A stretch of 64,000 nt of DNA from Achromobacter xylosoxidans (lineage in GTDB: Bacteria > Pseudomonadota > Gammaproteobacteria > Burkholderiales > Burkholderiaceae_B), in contig NZ_CP061008.1 in assembly GCF_014490035.1 (NCBI RefSeq), positions 2,046,001-2,110,000 of the forward strand. Reading direction: 5' to 3'. The translations under genes were made by a program, and so were the position numbers. The notes below the pieces were generated by a model, which did not search any database, had not been told where the DNA came from, and was given only the letters and a program-made list of their open reading frames with translations. This document shows positions 15,839 through 24,039 of this stretch, in pieces; within the stretch, counting starts at the first letter, position 1; each line of letters starts with the position of its first letter.

Positions 15839-16568
15839 CATCCCTTCCGCCACCATGGGCGCGTTGGTGGTGAACGAAATGCTGCTGATGTATGGCGCCA
15901 AGTTCGCGCAGCAATGGCAGGGCCTGACCGCCCGCGAGTTGAAGGATTCATGGAACCAGAAGCTGGCGGGCCTGGACGAGGTGCAGGTGCGCCGCGGCCT
16001 GGTCGCCTGCCTGACTCAGGAATGGCCGCCGACGCTGCCGCAGTTCATCAAACTATGTTGCCCGTGGATGGTCCCTGAAGTGGCGTATCACGAGGCCGTG
16101 CGCGGCCTGTCCGCGCGCAGGCGCGGCGAGCGCGGCGCCTGGTCGCATCCGGCGGTGTACTGGGCTGCGGTGGGCGTGAGCACGGTGGATCTGCTGGGCT
16201 GCACCTACGGGGCCATCAAGGCGCGCTGGGAGAAGACGCTGAACGAGGAACTGGCGAAGGGCGTGTGGGCGGATATCCCGCTGCCTCGCCCAGCGCTGCC
16301 CGCGCCCGGCCAGACGCTGGCCACGCGCGCCGAGGCCGAGGCGGCGCTCAAGAAAATGGGCGCGCAGAAGGTTCTGAGGGACCGTGGATGTCCGCCCCGG
16401 AGCTGGATCGAAAAGTGGGAGGCGCGCATCGCGCGCGGCGACCACCCGAGCAAGGGCATCGCCGACATGCTCAAGCGCGCCAAGGGCGAAAGCCAGGATA
16501 CGGAGGGCCGTCTGAAGAACGGTTCCAACGGCAAGACAGGTAAACAATGCGAGGTGGCTGATGAGTAA
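15825..16568 (+). CDS. Replication protein P-like helicase loader
   Basis: From the ATG at 15825 the protein has 247 residues and overlaps the previous gene by 14 bp. The N-terminal part (VVNEMLLMYGAKFAQQWQGL, SWNQKLAGLDEVQVRRGLVACL, EWPPTLPQFIKLC) resembles the lambda-P-like replication proteins that load the host helicase. The C-terminus is helical and charged. With the DUF1376 gene it would form an O/P-like replication pair. Keeping such genes is odd for a particle with no head and suggests recent domestication. Confidence 0.65.
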   Translation: MQPADIPSATMGALVVNEMLLMYGAKFAQQWQGLTARELKDSWNQKLAGLDEVQVRRGLVACLTQEWPPTLPQFIKLCCPWMVPEVAYHEAVRGLSARRRGERGAWSHPAVYWAAVGVSTVDLLGCTYGAIKARWEKTLNEELAKGVWADIPLPRPALPAPGQTLATRAEAEAALKKMGAQKVLRDRGCPPRSWIEKWEARIARGDHPSKGIADMLKRAKGESQDTEGRLKNGSNGKTGKQCEVADE

Positions 16569-16917
16569 ATTGACGGGTGACGATCTGATCTGGAACTGGG
16601 CCCGATGGACCTGGTCCGGCGCTACGGTGGGAAACATGGAGGTGTATCTCTCCGAAGAGGAGGACTACCGGCCCATCAACCATCACCACGCCATGGAGGT
16701 CGAGGCGATGCACGCCGCGCTGCCTTGGCATGAGCGCATGATCATCATTGCCGAATATCCGCAGAAGAACGTGATGTTCGGCCAGCTGGACGGCAGGGCG
16801 CGCCGCGCGAAGGCGCTGGTCTGGATTGCCGATACGACCGGCGTGGCCCTGACCGAAACCGAATACAAGTTGTACCTGGGCCTTTTTCGCGGCCTGGTGG
16901 AAAGGAGGCTGGCGTGA
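16561..16917 (+). CDS. Hypothetical phage protein, possible late regulator
   Basis: The 118-residue protein is helical and rich in Trp and Glu near its N-terminus (GDDLIWNWARWTWSG) and has a repeated-helix C-terminus (ALTETEYKLYLGLFRGLVERR). It overlaps the P-like gene by 8 bp and the next gene by a GTGA junction. Its place, after replication genes and just before the late genes, is where Q-type antiterminators or late activators sit. I see no motif that proves such a role. Confidence 0.55.
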   Translation: MSKLTGDDLIWNWARWTWSGATVGNMEVYLSEEEDYRPINHHHAMEVEAMHAALPWHERMIIIAEYPQKNVMFGQLDGRARRAKALVWIADTTGVALTETEYKLYLGLFRGLVERRLA

Positions 16918-17174
16918 AGTACGCGCACGAGGTGATGGATCTGATGGCCTGCTATCCCGGCCGCTCATTCCGTTTGATGGAGCTGGTCCGTCATGTGTCA
17001 CGCGGCCGGTGTCTGTCTGCTCCTGAAAAGACACGCCTGCAAAGAGGCATCCAGCGCGCCATGGATGCGCTGCAGGATACCGGCAGCGTGCTGATTCAAG
17101 AGCCCCAGCAAGGCGGGCACGGACGTACCTATGCATGGCGTGTGACGGTTCCGTCACAAGACCCCGCCCCATAG
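16914..17174 (+). CDS. Small winged-helix-like phage protein
   Basis: The 86-residue protein starts at a GTG that overlaps the previous stop. It looks like a helix-turn-helix or winged-helix protein: VMDLMACYPGRSFRLMELVRHV, then LQRGIQRAMDALQDTGSVLIQE and a beta wing (GHGRTYAWRV). It could regulate the late genes. Its last 12 codons overlap the first copy of the duplicated control cassette, including the dyad TGTGACGGTTCCGTCACA. Confidence 0.55.
   Translation: MKYAHEVMDLMACYPGRSFRLMELVRHVSRGRCLSAPEKTRLQRGIQRAMDALQDTGSVLIQEPQQGGHGRTYAWRVTVPSQDPAP
17141..17158. promoter_or_regulatory. Perfect dyad, copy 1
   Basis: TGTGACGGTTCCGTCACA has 7-bp arms around a four-base centre. Likely a regulator binding site controlling the tail operon; it lies inside the 3' end of the winged-helix-like gene. 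Confidence 0.6.
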
Positions 17175-17225
17175 GTCACGCAATCGGTCACAATTTGTCC
17201 GGGGCATTGCGCCCCAAGCAAATGC

Positions 17226-17252
17226 AGCCCTGGCCACGTGCCGGGGCTTTTT
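17226..17252 (+). terminator. Terminator in control cassette 1
   Basis: AGCCCTGGC-CACGT-GCCGGGGCT followed by T tract. Ends early rightward transcription unless antiterminated. Confidence 0.7.
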
Positions 17253-17314
17253 GTTTTCGGCGCATGGCTTCGGTTTTTATGGGCGGGGCAGGGGGCGAAC
17301 TTCTTTGCACAGCG

Positions 17315-17332
17315 TGTGACGATTCCGTCACA
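17315..17332. promoter_or_regulatory. Perfect dyad, copy 2
   Basis: TGTGACGATTCCGTCACA keeps the 7-bp arms of copy 1, and differs only in the centre, as expected if the arms are under selection. Confidence 0.6.
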
Positions 17333-17412
17333 AGACCTCGCCCCATCGGTCACGCAATCGATCACAATTGGTCCGGGGCATTGCGCCCCTGACAAATGCA
17401 ACCCCGAAATAC

Positions 17413-17438
17413 AGCCCCGGCCACGTGCCGGGGCTTTT
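17413..17438 (+). terminator. Terminator in control cassette 2
   Basis: AGCCCCGGC-CACGT-GCCGGGGCT followed by TTTT. It stands 54 bp before the first tail gene, so late expression needs antitermination here or a promoter after it. Confidence 0.7.
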
Positions 17439-17491
17439 GCATTTGGGCGCGATGTTTCGGCGCCTGTCTTCTTCAGCAGGAATCCAACTCC

Positions 17492-18025
17492 ATGAGCGTT
17501 CAGATCAGCATCACTGAAAACCAGCTGGTAGAGGACCTCGCCGCATTCTTCAAGACCTTGGTCGACTGCGACGTTGTCCGCGGTTTGCCTGGCTGGGTTC
17601 CCGCGCCACCGCGCGAGTGCGTCGCCATTACTCCGCTGGCGGCGCAGGGCCTTTCCGTGCCGGTCATGACCTATGCCGATCCGTCGCCTGCGGCGGGGAA
17701 ACGAATCATGACCCAGGCCACGCACTGGTCTGCCCGGGTGGATGGCTACGGGGCGCGGGCCCTGGACCTGGCGCTCACGTTGTCGATTGCCTTGCGCAGC
17801 CAGTACGGGTGCGAGTTCCTGGGAAAGCTGGGAAGAACTCAACCGCTATACGCGGGCGAGCTCAAGCAATTGCCCTTCGAGAGCGGAGAAAGCCAGACCT
17901 TCGAGCGGTGGTCGTTCGACGCCGTCCTGCAGTTCAACCCTTCCATTAGCGTGCCGCAGCAGTTTGCGGACCACCTTCACGTGGGCCTCATCGAGGCCGA
18001 CACCACCTACCCTACGGGAGCTTAA
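17492..18025 (+). CDS. Phage neck terminator / gp12-like protein (LIC_12616 type)
   Basis: The 177-residue protein starts at 17492, after AGCAGG. The signature region (ATHWSARVDGYGARALDLALTLS, SGESQTFERWSFDAVLQFNP, DHLHVGLIEADTTYP) fits the neck/tail-terminator family that caps the tail tube at the head-proximal end. In phages it follows capsid and head-completion genes. Here it is the first structural gene, directly after control cassettes. In a headless particle it would close the top of the tail. Confidence 0.7.
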   Translation: MSVQISITENQLVEDLAAFFKTLVDCDVVRGLPGWVPAPPRECVAITPLAAQGLSVPVMTYADPSPAAGKRIMTQATHWSARVDGYGARALDLALTLSIALRSQYGCEFLGKLGRTQPLYAGELKQLPFESGESQTFERWSFDAVLQFNPSISVPQQFADHLHVGLIEADTTYPTGA

Positions 18026-18029
18026 TCCT

Positions 18030-19508
18030 ATGTCCATTCCCGCCAGTGAAATCGTCCAGGTCGTGCCTGGCGTGATCGCCGCCGGCGGATCGGCGCTCGA
18101 TTTGAACGGCCTGATCCTGACCCACGATACTGCCGTCCCCATCGGCACCGTCCAGAGCTTCGCGACTGCGCGCGACGTCCAGCGCTTCTTCGGTCCCACC
18201 TCGACCGAAGCCGCCCTGGCCGACGTCTACTTCAACGGCTTCGACAACTCGACCCGCAAGCCGGGCAATCTGCTGTATGCCCAATATCCGGCGGCAGCGG
18301 TTTCGGCCTATTTGCGTGGCGGCTCGATGGCCGCCGTGACGCTGGCCCAGCTGCAGGCGCTGTCCGGCATCCTGACGGTCAGCGTGGATGGCGTGGCCAA
18401 GACGTCCTCCAGCATCGACCTGTCGACGGCAACGAGCTTCTCGAACGCCGCCTCGATCATCGAAGCGGCGTTCACCGCCATGGGCGCGACCTGCGGCTAT
18501 GACGCGCAGCGCGCCGCTTTCGTGATCACCTCGGCCACCGACGGCGCCGCCAGCACGGTCTCCTATGGCAGCGGCACCCTCGCATCGGGCTTGAAGCTGA
18601 CGCAGGCCGCAGGCGCCCTGGTGTCGCATGGGGCCGCGGCCGGCGTCCCGGCGGTGGACATGGGCCGGATTATCGACCTGACCCAGAACTGGGCGGCGTT
18701 CATGACGACCTTCGAGCCCGATACGGCCGGCAAGGTGGCGTTTTCGGCGTGGACCAATGCCCAGGGCGACCGCTATGCCTACGTCGGTTGGGACACCGAT
18801 GTCACCGCCACGCAGCAGGGCAATACGTCCAACTGGGCGGCGGTCGTAAGCGCCAACGAGTACTCGGGTTCCGTGCCTGTCTACAAGGACATCCTGCATG
18901 CCGCCTTTGTCCTGGGCGCGGTGGCGTCGCTGGACTTCGAACGCACCAACGGCCGCGCCACGCTGGCGTTCAAAGGCCAGTCGGGCCTGGCGTTCTCGGT
19001 GACCGACGCCACGACCGCTCAGACGCTGATCGACAACGGCTACAACTTCTATGGCGACTACGCCACCAGCAACGACCGCTTCCGCTTCCTGTACCCGGGC
19101 CAGATCAGCGGCAACTGGAAATGGGTCGACACCTACGTCAATCAGATCTGGTTGAACGCGGCGTTCCAGCAGGCACTGATGAGCTTGCTGACCCAGGTGA
19201 ACGCCATTCCCTACAACATCGACGGCTACACGCTGATCGACGCTGCCTGCCTGGACCCGATCAACGCCGCGGTCAACTTCGGCGCCATCCGCGCCGGCGT
19301 GACGCTGTCGAGCCAGCAGAAGGCGCAGATCAACAGCCAGGCCGGCGTGGATATCTCCGACACGCTCCAGACCCGCGGCTGGTATCTGCAGATCAAGGAC
19401 GCGACGCCGCAGGTGCGAGAGGCTCGCGGCACCCCGCCCATGACGTTCTGGTACCTGGACGGCGGTTCCGTCCAGCAGATCACCCTGGCCTCGCTGGCCA
19501 TTCTTTAA
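18030..19508 (+). CDS. Contractile tail sheath protein (DUF3383 family)
   Basis: The 492-residue protein has the features of DUF3383 sheath-like proteins: N-terminal IVQVVPGVIAAGGSALDLNGLILT, FATARDVQRFFG, YFNGFDNSTRKPGNLLYAQY, and a C-terminal conserved part with NGYNFYGDYATSNDRF, WVDTYVNQIWL and INSQAGVDIS. Such proteins form the outer contractile sheath. It follows the neck protein by 4 bp. An alternative longer frame opens at 17742, but the ATG at 18030 fits the family start. Confidence 0.85.
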   Translation: MSIPASEIVQVVPGVIAAGGSALDLNGLILTHDTAVPIGTVQSFATARDVQRFFGPTSTEAALADVYFNGFDNSTRKPGNLLYAQYPAAAVSAYLRGGSMAAVTLAQLQALSGILTVSVDGVAKTSSSIDLSTATSFSNAASIIEAAFTAMGATCGYDAQRAAFVITSATDGAASTVSYGSGTLASGLKLTQAAGALVSHGAAAGVPAVDMGRIIDLTQNWAAFMTTFEPDTAGKVAFSAWTNAQGDRYAYVGWDTDVTATQQGNTSNWAAVVSANEYSGSVPVYKDILHAAFVLGAVASLDFERTNGRATLAFKGQSGLAFSVTDATTAQTLIDNGYNFYGDYATSNDRFRFLYPGQISGNWKWVDTYVNQIWLNAAFQQALMSLLTQVNAIPYNIDGYTLIDAACLDPINAAVNFGAIRAGVTLSSQQKAQINSQAGVDISDTLQTRGWYLQIKDATPQVREARGTPPMTFWYLDGGSVQQITLASLAIL

Positions 19509-19517
19509 GGATTCAAC

Positions 19518-19949
19518 ATGGCGACTTTGACCAGTGCCAACTCGGTTCTGATGCTTACGGTGGGCGGCGTTTTTTCGGTGCCGCAGAAAATCGAGGGCTA
19601 CGCTTCCGACAGCGCCTTCACCTTCGACGCTGCCAAGCCCGCGCAGGTAACCATGGGCGTGGACGGCCGCATGTCGGCCGGCTACGTGCCGGTCCCCTGC
19701 GTGCAGACAATCATGATCCAGCCCGACTCCCCGTCCATGCGCATCTTCGAGATCTGGATGGCGGCCAGCGAAACGGCCCGGGAAGTGTTCTATGCAAACG
19801 GCACCCTCAACATCCCGTCGATCGACCGCAAGTACACGCTGACCCGCGGCGTGCTGACGCAGATTCCGCCGGCGCCGGATGCCAAGGCGATGCTCCAACC
19901 CATGGCGTTCCAGATCACCTGGCAGAACGTCTCTCCGGCGCTGGTGTGA
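19518..19949 (+). CDS. Tail tube protein (DUF3277-like)
   Basis: The 143-residue protein is rich in beta-strand sequence (VLMLTVGGVFSVPQKIEGYASDSAFTF, VTMGVDGRMSAGYVPVP, TLTRGVLTQIPPA) and matches the inner tube proteins paired with DUF3383 sheaths. Copies stack in rings inside the sheath and make the channel. It sits 9 bp after the sheath gene and immediately before the tape-measure chaperone, the standard myovirus order. Confidence 0.8.
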   Translation: MATLTSANSVLMLTVGGVFSVPQKIEGYASDSAFTFDAAKPAQVTMGVDGRMSAGYVPVPCVQTIMIQPDSPSMRIFEIWMAASETAREVFYANGTLNIPSIDRKYTLTRGVLTQIPPAPDAKAMLQPMAFQITWQNVSPALV

Positions 19950-19950
19950 C

Positions 19951-20385
19951 ATGGCCAGAAAGCAGATAACCCTGACCATCGGCGCGGAAGGGCGCGACAA
20001 GGGCAAGGTGTTCATCCTGACGGAGCTTTCTGCCTACGACGCCGAGGAATGGGCCGGCCGGGCGCTGTTTTCGTTGATGAACGCCGGGGTGGAAATTCCG
20101 GACAACATCGCCGAGGCAGGACTGGCCGGCGTGGCCGCCATGGGCATGAAGGCTCTCGCCAAGCTGCCTTTCGACAGCGCCAAGCCCTTGCTGGACAAGA
20201 TGATGGATTGCGTGCAGATCCAGCCCAGCCCAAGTGTGACGCGCGAGCTCATGTCTGGCGATGTCGAGGAGGTGGCGACCCTGTTCGCGCTGCGCAAGAA
20301 AGTCCTGGGCTTGCACCTGGATTTTTTTACGGCCGCCGTCCCATCGACTTCGGGCTCCAAGTCCACAACGGCGGCACGCGCCTGA
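19951..20385 (+). CDS. Tail assembly chaperone, short form (frame 0)
   Basis: The 144-residue protein starts two bases after the tube stop. It has a beta-rich start (KQITLTIGAEGRDKGKVFILTELSAYDAEEWAGRALFSL) and helical middle (LLDKMMDCVQIQPSPSVTRELMSGDVEEVATLFALRKKVLGLHLDFF), like the G-type chaperones that coat the tape measure protein during assembly. Near its 3' end the run of seven T at 20322-20328 allows a -1 shift into a protein-like extension. Confidence 0.75.
   Translation: MARKQITLTIGAEGRDKGKVFILTELSAYDAEEWAGRALFSLMNAGVEIPDNIAEAGLAGVAAMGMKALAKLPFDSAKPLLDKMMDCVQIQPSPSVTRELMSGDVEEVATLFALRKKVLGLHLDFFTAAVPSTSGSKSTTAARA
20322..20328 (+). other. Slippery T7 site for programmed -1 frameshift
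   Basis: In frame 0 the codons are GAT TTT TTT ACG, giving the heptamer T-TTT-TTT. A one-base backward slip makes the next codon TAC and opens the downstream frame to 20549. Location at the end of the chaperone gene just before the tape measure is the classic G/GT position. Confidence 0.65.
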
Positions 20386-20549
20386 TTCGCTACGCCAATA
20401 TTCCCCGGAGTATTGGCTTGGTGATTTCCCGGCACCCGGGCCTGCTGCACGACCTGCAGACGGTCTACGGCGCCGAAGACCTGTACAACCTGCTTGAGGT
20501 GATTGCGGTGGACGCACACAACAGGCGCGTCCTAGCTGAACCGAGGTAA
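20328..20549 (+). CDS. Tail assembly chaperone, -1 frame extension (T part)
   Basis: This 73-residue frame has no good start of its own. It reads YGRRPIDFGLQVHNG, TRLIRYANIPRSIGLVISRHPGLL and YGAEDLYNLLEVIAVDAHN, a clearly protein-like composition, and ends four bases before the tape measure ATG. I infer that it is translated only as a fusion to the 19951 product by -1 frameshifting, giving a longer minor chaperone as in lambda gpGT. Confidence 0.65.
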   Translation, partial: YGRRPIDFGLQVHNGGTRLIRYANIPRSIGLVISRHPGLLHDLQTVYGAEDLYNLLEVIAVDAHNRRVLAEPR

Positions 20550-20553
20550 TTGC

Positions 20554-22221
20554 ATGGCCACCATCACCGATGCCTTGCTCGTCACTGCGGGTTTCGATCC
20601 GAAGCGTTTCGCGGCGGATACCATCACCGGCGCGGCCGGCCTGGGGCAAATGGCCGAGAACCTGGGCATGAGCACGGAGCGGCTGTCTGCCTGGCAGATG
20701 GCGGCCGAGCGGGCTGGCGGAACCGCGGAAGCCATTTCCGCCCAATTGAGGGAATCCTCGGGCGAGGTAGCCAGATTCAACCGCGGATCCGCCGCGGACT
20801 CGCTACCCGCGTTCTTCCGCAACGGCGGCAATGTCGGCGACCTCAAGGATGGGAACACCTACCTGCTGGCCAGGTCGAGGATCATTGCCGATCTTTACCA
20901 GAAGGACAGGGCTCAGGCCGCGCTGGCCGCCCAGGACATGGGCATCAGCGAGGGCCTGTTCAATCTGTTCAAGCGCGGGCCCGACGAGCTCGAACGGATG
21001 CTTCAGGTCCAGGAGAAACGTGCAGCCATCTCCGGCAACGATGCGCAAGCGGCCGCGCAGCTGCGTGACCGCTACCTGGACCTGCGCGATACCTTTGAAT
21101 CGGTGAGCGTCAAGGTGCTGCTGGCGCTCATGCCGGCGTTCGAGCGGCTTATCTCGCTAGCCCAGGGCTGGGGCGATTATCTGCTTGAGAACCGCGACGA
21201 GATCGTCGAGTGGGTCGACGCAGCGGCGCAGGCCATCGTGAAGTTCGTCGATGCAGTCGATTCGGCGGCGCAGGCGGTGGGAGGATGGCAAAACGTCCTG
21301 CTGGCGTTGGGGACGCTCAAGATTCTGTCCTGGGCGAATTCGCTGCTGAGCCTGGCATCTGCCTTGGGGGCTGTGGCTACGGCTCTCGGAACACTTGGTG
21401 GCGCCGGTGCGGCGCGTGGACTGGGTGCATTGAGAGGCTTGGGTCCTGCGGCGTTGAGAGCGGCAGGACCTGTCGCGGCAGGCATCGCATTGTTGTTCAA
21501 TAGCAGGGACACGAACGTAGGCGAGGCCGAATTCCTGGCAGCAAGGGACAATCCCGCGCTAAGGAGTAAAGAGGTTCTCGATGCGGTCAGGTACTTCGAG
21601 TCCAAGAAGGGCTACACCCGGGAGGCGGCCGTGGGGCTGGTGGCCAACCTGCAGGCCCAAAGCAACCTGGACCCCAGGGCCGTGGGCGCTGATGGCGCTT
21701 CCGCCGGCATCGGACTATGGAATCCGCGACGCCAGGCCGAGTTCAAGCGCATATATGGCATGGACCTGCGCGAGTCCACGGTTGAACAACAGCTGGATTT
21801 CGTCGCCAGCGAGTTGGAGAGCACCAGGCGTAGGGCGGGAGTACATCTGGCCGCCGCTACCACCCCGGCCCAGGCCAGCGTGGCCGTGTACCGCCACTTT
21901 GGATTGAACAAGTCCGAAGGGGCCAGCTCAAGCGAAGAGCGCAAGCTTGCCGCCGCTGCCGGGGCAATCTATGGGACGCTTTTCCTCGAAGATCAGGAAC
22001 GAGGCGCCGCGGCTGCGGCTACGACGGTCGCGGCAGCCCAAGCCAGCGCTGCCGCCATCCCGAGCAGCACGGCAACCACCAGCAATACGTCCGAAACTCA
22101 TATCCACGGCCCCATTACGGTTATGACGCAAGCGACGGATGGCGAGGGAGTCGCCCGCGATTTGGGACGTGTGGGGCGCTCCCAGAATCTCGTCCAACAA
22201 GGCAATACGGGGATGTTCTGA
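20554..22221 (+). CDS. Tape measure protein with tail lysozyme-like domain
   Basis: The 555-residue protein sets tail length. The first 200 residues are helical (MAENLGMSTERLSAWQMAAERAG, QAAAQLRDRYLDLRDTF), followed by hydrophobic, Gly/Ala-rich helices (about 235-320). A phage tail lysozyme-like domain follows at about 340-430: YFESKKGYTREAAVGLVANLQAQSN, DGASAGIGLWNPRRQAEF. In relatives the motif is NLxAES, with Glu as the likely catalytic residue; here it is NLQAQS. The C-terminus is Ala/Thr-rich. It is short for a myovirus, consistent with a short tail. Confidence 0.8.
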   Translation: MATITDALLVTAGFDPKRFAADTITGAAGLGQMAENLGMSTERLSAWQMAAERAGGTAEAISAQLRESSGEVARFNRGSAADSLPAFFRNGGNVGDLKDGNTYLLARSRIIADLYQKDRAQAALAAQDMGISEGLFNLFKRGPDELERMLQVQEKRAAISGNDAQAAAQLRDRYLDLRDTFESVSVKVLLALMPAFERLISLAQGWGDYLLENRDEIVEWVDAAAQAIVKFVDAVDSAAQAVGGWQNVLLALGTLKILSWANSLLSLASALGAVATALGTLGGAGAARGLGALRGLGPAALRAAGPVAAGIALLFNSRDTNVGEAEFLAARDNPALRSKEVLDAVRYFESKKGYTREAAVGLVANLQAQSNLDPRAVGADGASAGIGLWNPRRQAEFKRIYGMDLRESTVEQQLDFVASELESTRRRAGVHLAAATTPAQASVAVYRHFGLNKSEGASSSEERKLAAAAGAIYGTLFLEDQERGAAAAATTVAAAQASAAAIPSSTATTSNTSETHIHGPITVMTQATDGEGVARDLGRVGRSQNLVQQGNTGMF

Positions 22222-22865
22222 TGCCGTTTATTCCTTTTCCCGATGTCCCGAGCGGTCCGGGCGTCCCCGCGGTCTTCCGCGCGGCGACGCTTCCTTCGGT
22301 CTTCGAACCGGCAAGCTTCGAACTTGCGGCGCTGACCGATAGGATCTTCGGTCCTCCTCGCTGGGGGCTGTATGGCGTCGATGGGCGGCAGATGCTGGTC
22401 TTCGAGACGTTCCTCAGCATTGCTTTCAATCAAGGCAGCCAGATATCCAGCTATCCCTCGGAGCAGGGCGGATTCTCGTCCTTCAACAAGGTCGATGCGC
22501 CATTCGAGGCGACCATCAAGCTGGCGCATGGCGGTGATCCGGCGTCGCGCAACATCATGTTGTCCGTGCTGGAGCGCATTGTCGGCAGCACGGAACTGTA
22601 CTCAGTGGTGACGCCCGAGATCGTCTATCCGTCGGCCAACCTGGTGAAGTATTCGTACACCCGCGCAGACAAGAACGGCTCCAGCCTCCTGATCGTCGAT
22701 CTGACGCTGCAGGAAGTCCGGCAGACGGCCGTCCAACTATCGCCGGCCACGCAGGACCCCAGCGGCGCGTATGAAGTGAGCAATGGCCAGGTGCAGGCGT
22801 TCGAGATTGACGCCTATCCCCGGCGCGACCAGAACAAGGTGGCGGATCTGGAGCCCATCCAATGA
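22221..22865 (+). CDS. Dit-like baseplate/tail protein
   Basis: The 214-residue protein overlaps the tape measure stop by one base (TGATG). The N-terminal half has LYGVDGRQMLVFETFLSIAFNQGSQISSYPSEQGGFSSFNKV, the pattern of the Dit-like N-terminal domain in myovirus baseplates; the rest (NLVKYSYTRADKNGSSLLIVDLTLQEVRQT) is beta-rich. It probably joins tube and baseplate hub. Its ATGA overlap with the next gene shows tight coupling. Confidence 0.7.
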   Translation: MPFIPFPDVPSGPGVPAVFRAATLPSVFEPASFELAALTDRIFGPPRWGLYGVDGRQMLVFETFLSIAFNQGSQISSYPSEQGGFSSFNKVDAPFEATIKLAHGGDPASRNIMLSVLERIVGSTELYSVVTPEIVYPSANLVKYSYTRADKNGSSLLIVDLTLQEVRQTAVQLSPATQDPSGAYEVSNGQVQAFEIDAYPRRDQNKVADLEPIQ

Positions 22866-23161
22866 AGAGAATTCCCCTAAGACCCGTGCCGGCGCAAACG
22901 CTCAGCGTCGTGCTGTCCGGGCAGAACTGCCAGATCGCCGTCTACCAGAAGTCGACCGGGCTTTATCTGGATCTTGAACTCGACAATGCGCCCATCGTGA
23001 CCACGGTGCTTTGCCATGACCGGGTACGGCTGGTGCGGTCAGCTTACCTGGGCTTCGTCGGCGATCTGGCTTTTGTGGACACTCAGGGCCACGTCGACCC
23101 GCAGCATCAGCATCTCGGTTCGCGTTTCGTCCTGGCATACCTGGAGCCTTTGGAACCATGA
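22862..23161 (+). CDS. Baseplate plug protein
   Basis: The 99-residue beta-rich protein (PAQTLSVVLSGQNCQIAVYQKSTGLYLDLELDN, VTTVLCHDRVRLVRSAYLGFVGDLAFVDTQGHVDP) fits the small baseplate plug family seen between the Dit-like and hub genes of this myovirus type. It overlaps both neighbours by 4 bp. Confidence 0.7.
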   Translation: MKRIPLRPVPAQTLSVVLSGQNCQIAVYQKSTGLYLDLELDNAPIVTTVLCHDRVRLVRSAYLGFVGDLAFVDTQGHVDPQHQHLGSRFVLAYLEPLEP

Positions 23162-24039
23162 GCTTCATCAAACGCCGGCTGAACGTGACCATCAGCCTGG
23201 GCAAGGGGGAGTTCGGCGATGAGCAGGGGCCGGATGTGACGCTCAGCGGCTACAGGATGACGGTGGATATTCCTCTCCATACCGTATTCGAAAACAGTCC
23301 AATGACCCTGCAGATCCACGGACTGAATCAAGACCTGATGAACAAACTGACGACGATAGGACCCGTGATGACGGAGCGCCGGGGAAAGAATCTTGTCCGG
23401 ATCGACGCAGCGGGAGACTCGGGTGTTCCCTGCGTGGTCTACGAAGGAGACATCGTCGAGGCCTGGGGTGGTTACGGAATGGGGGCAGAGGGCAAAGCGG
23501 CCGCGGGGGGCGTATTCACAGTCAAGACCGAGGTGGCTGGGGCCAAGCAGGTAAAGCCCGCATCCGCCAGGTCGTTTCCCGGCGCGAAAAAGGCGCAGGA
23601 AATCATGTGCGATATCGCCAAATCGATGGGATACAAGGGCGAAAAAAGCGGGGAGGACTATGTGTTGGCCGACCCCTATTTTTCCGGAACCGACATGGAC
23701 CAACTACGCAGTTGCGCGAAGGCCGCCCGGGTCAATTTCACGATAGACCGCGGCATCTTGTCAGTCTGGCCGGAGGGCGGATACCGAAAGGGCGATCCGA
23801 TTCTCGTGGCGCCGGAAACGGGGTTGATCGGATATCCGGCTTTTACGAGCAAGGGACTGCAACTGACGACGCTCTACAACCCGCACCTCGGCTTGGGAAA
23901 AAGAGTGCAGGTCATCAGCACCGTCGAACCCGCGCATGGCGAGTGGATCATTGTGAGTCTGTCCCACAAGCTGGAGGCAGAGGTGCCTGGCGGCGTCTGG
24001 CAGTCGGTGGCCGTATGCAAAAGGAATCTCAATGGCTAA
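23158..24039 (+). CDS. Baseplate hub protein
   Basis: The 293-residue protein has the layout of gp27/gp44-like hub proteins: an N-terminal beta domain (VTLSGYRMTVDIPLHTVFENSPMTLQIHGL), a middle OB-like part (AGDSGVPCVVYEGDIVEAWGGYG), and a C-terminal domain with KAQEIMCDIAKSMGY, MDQLRSCAKAARVNFTIDRGILSVWP and ETGLIGYPAFTSKGLQLTTLYNPHL. It carries the spike on its distal face. It overlaps the spike gene by 8 bp. Confidence 0.8.
   Translation: MSFIKRRLNVTISLGKGEFGDEQGPDVTLSGYRMTVDIPLHTVFENSPMTLQIHGLNQDLMNKLTTIGPVMTERRGKNLVRIDAAGDSGVPCVVYEGDIVEAWGGYGMGAEGKAAAGGVFTVKTEVAGAKQVKPASARSFPGAKKAQEIMCDIAKSMGYKGEKSGEDYVLADPYFSGTDMDQLRSCAKAARVNFTIDRGILSVWPEGGYRKGDPILVAPETGLIGYPAFTSKGLQLTTLYNPHLGLGKRVQVISTVEPAHGEWIIVSLSHKLEAEVPGGVWQSVAVCKRNLNG

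Larger units (their letters stand above)
17139..17252 (+). repeat. Control cassette, copy 1
   Basis: A block of dyad (17141-17158), GGTCACGCAATC-GTCACAA, GGGGCATTGCGCCCC hairpin and terminator is repeated almost unchanged at 17313-17438, offset 174 bp. Both copies lie between the early genes and the tail genes. Confidence 0.8.
17313..17438 (+). repeat. Control cassette, copy 2
   Basis: Second copy of 17139-17252, with single-base changes and a 13-base insertion before the terminator. No gene fits in 17175-17491; the whole gap is these two cassettes. Confidence 0.8.

Noticed and set aside
17139..17438. CRISPR-like repeat
   Set aside because: Only two copies about 170 bp apart with internal terminators; no spacer pattern and no cas genes.
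18012..20015. A 667-codon leftward frame opposite the sheath and tube genes
   Set aside because: Arg/His/Gly-rich antisense shadow; the + strand genes form a coherent tail operon.
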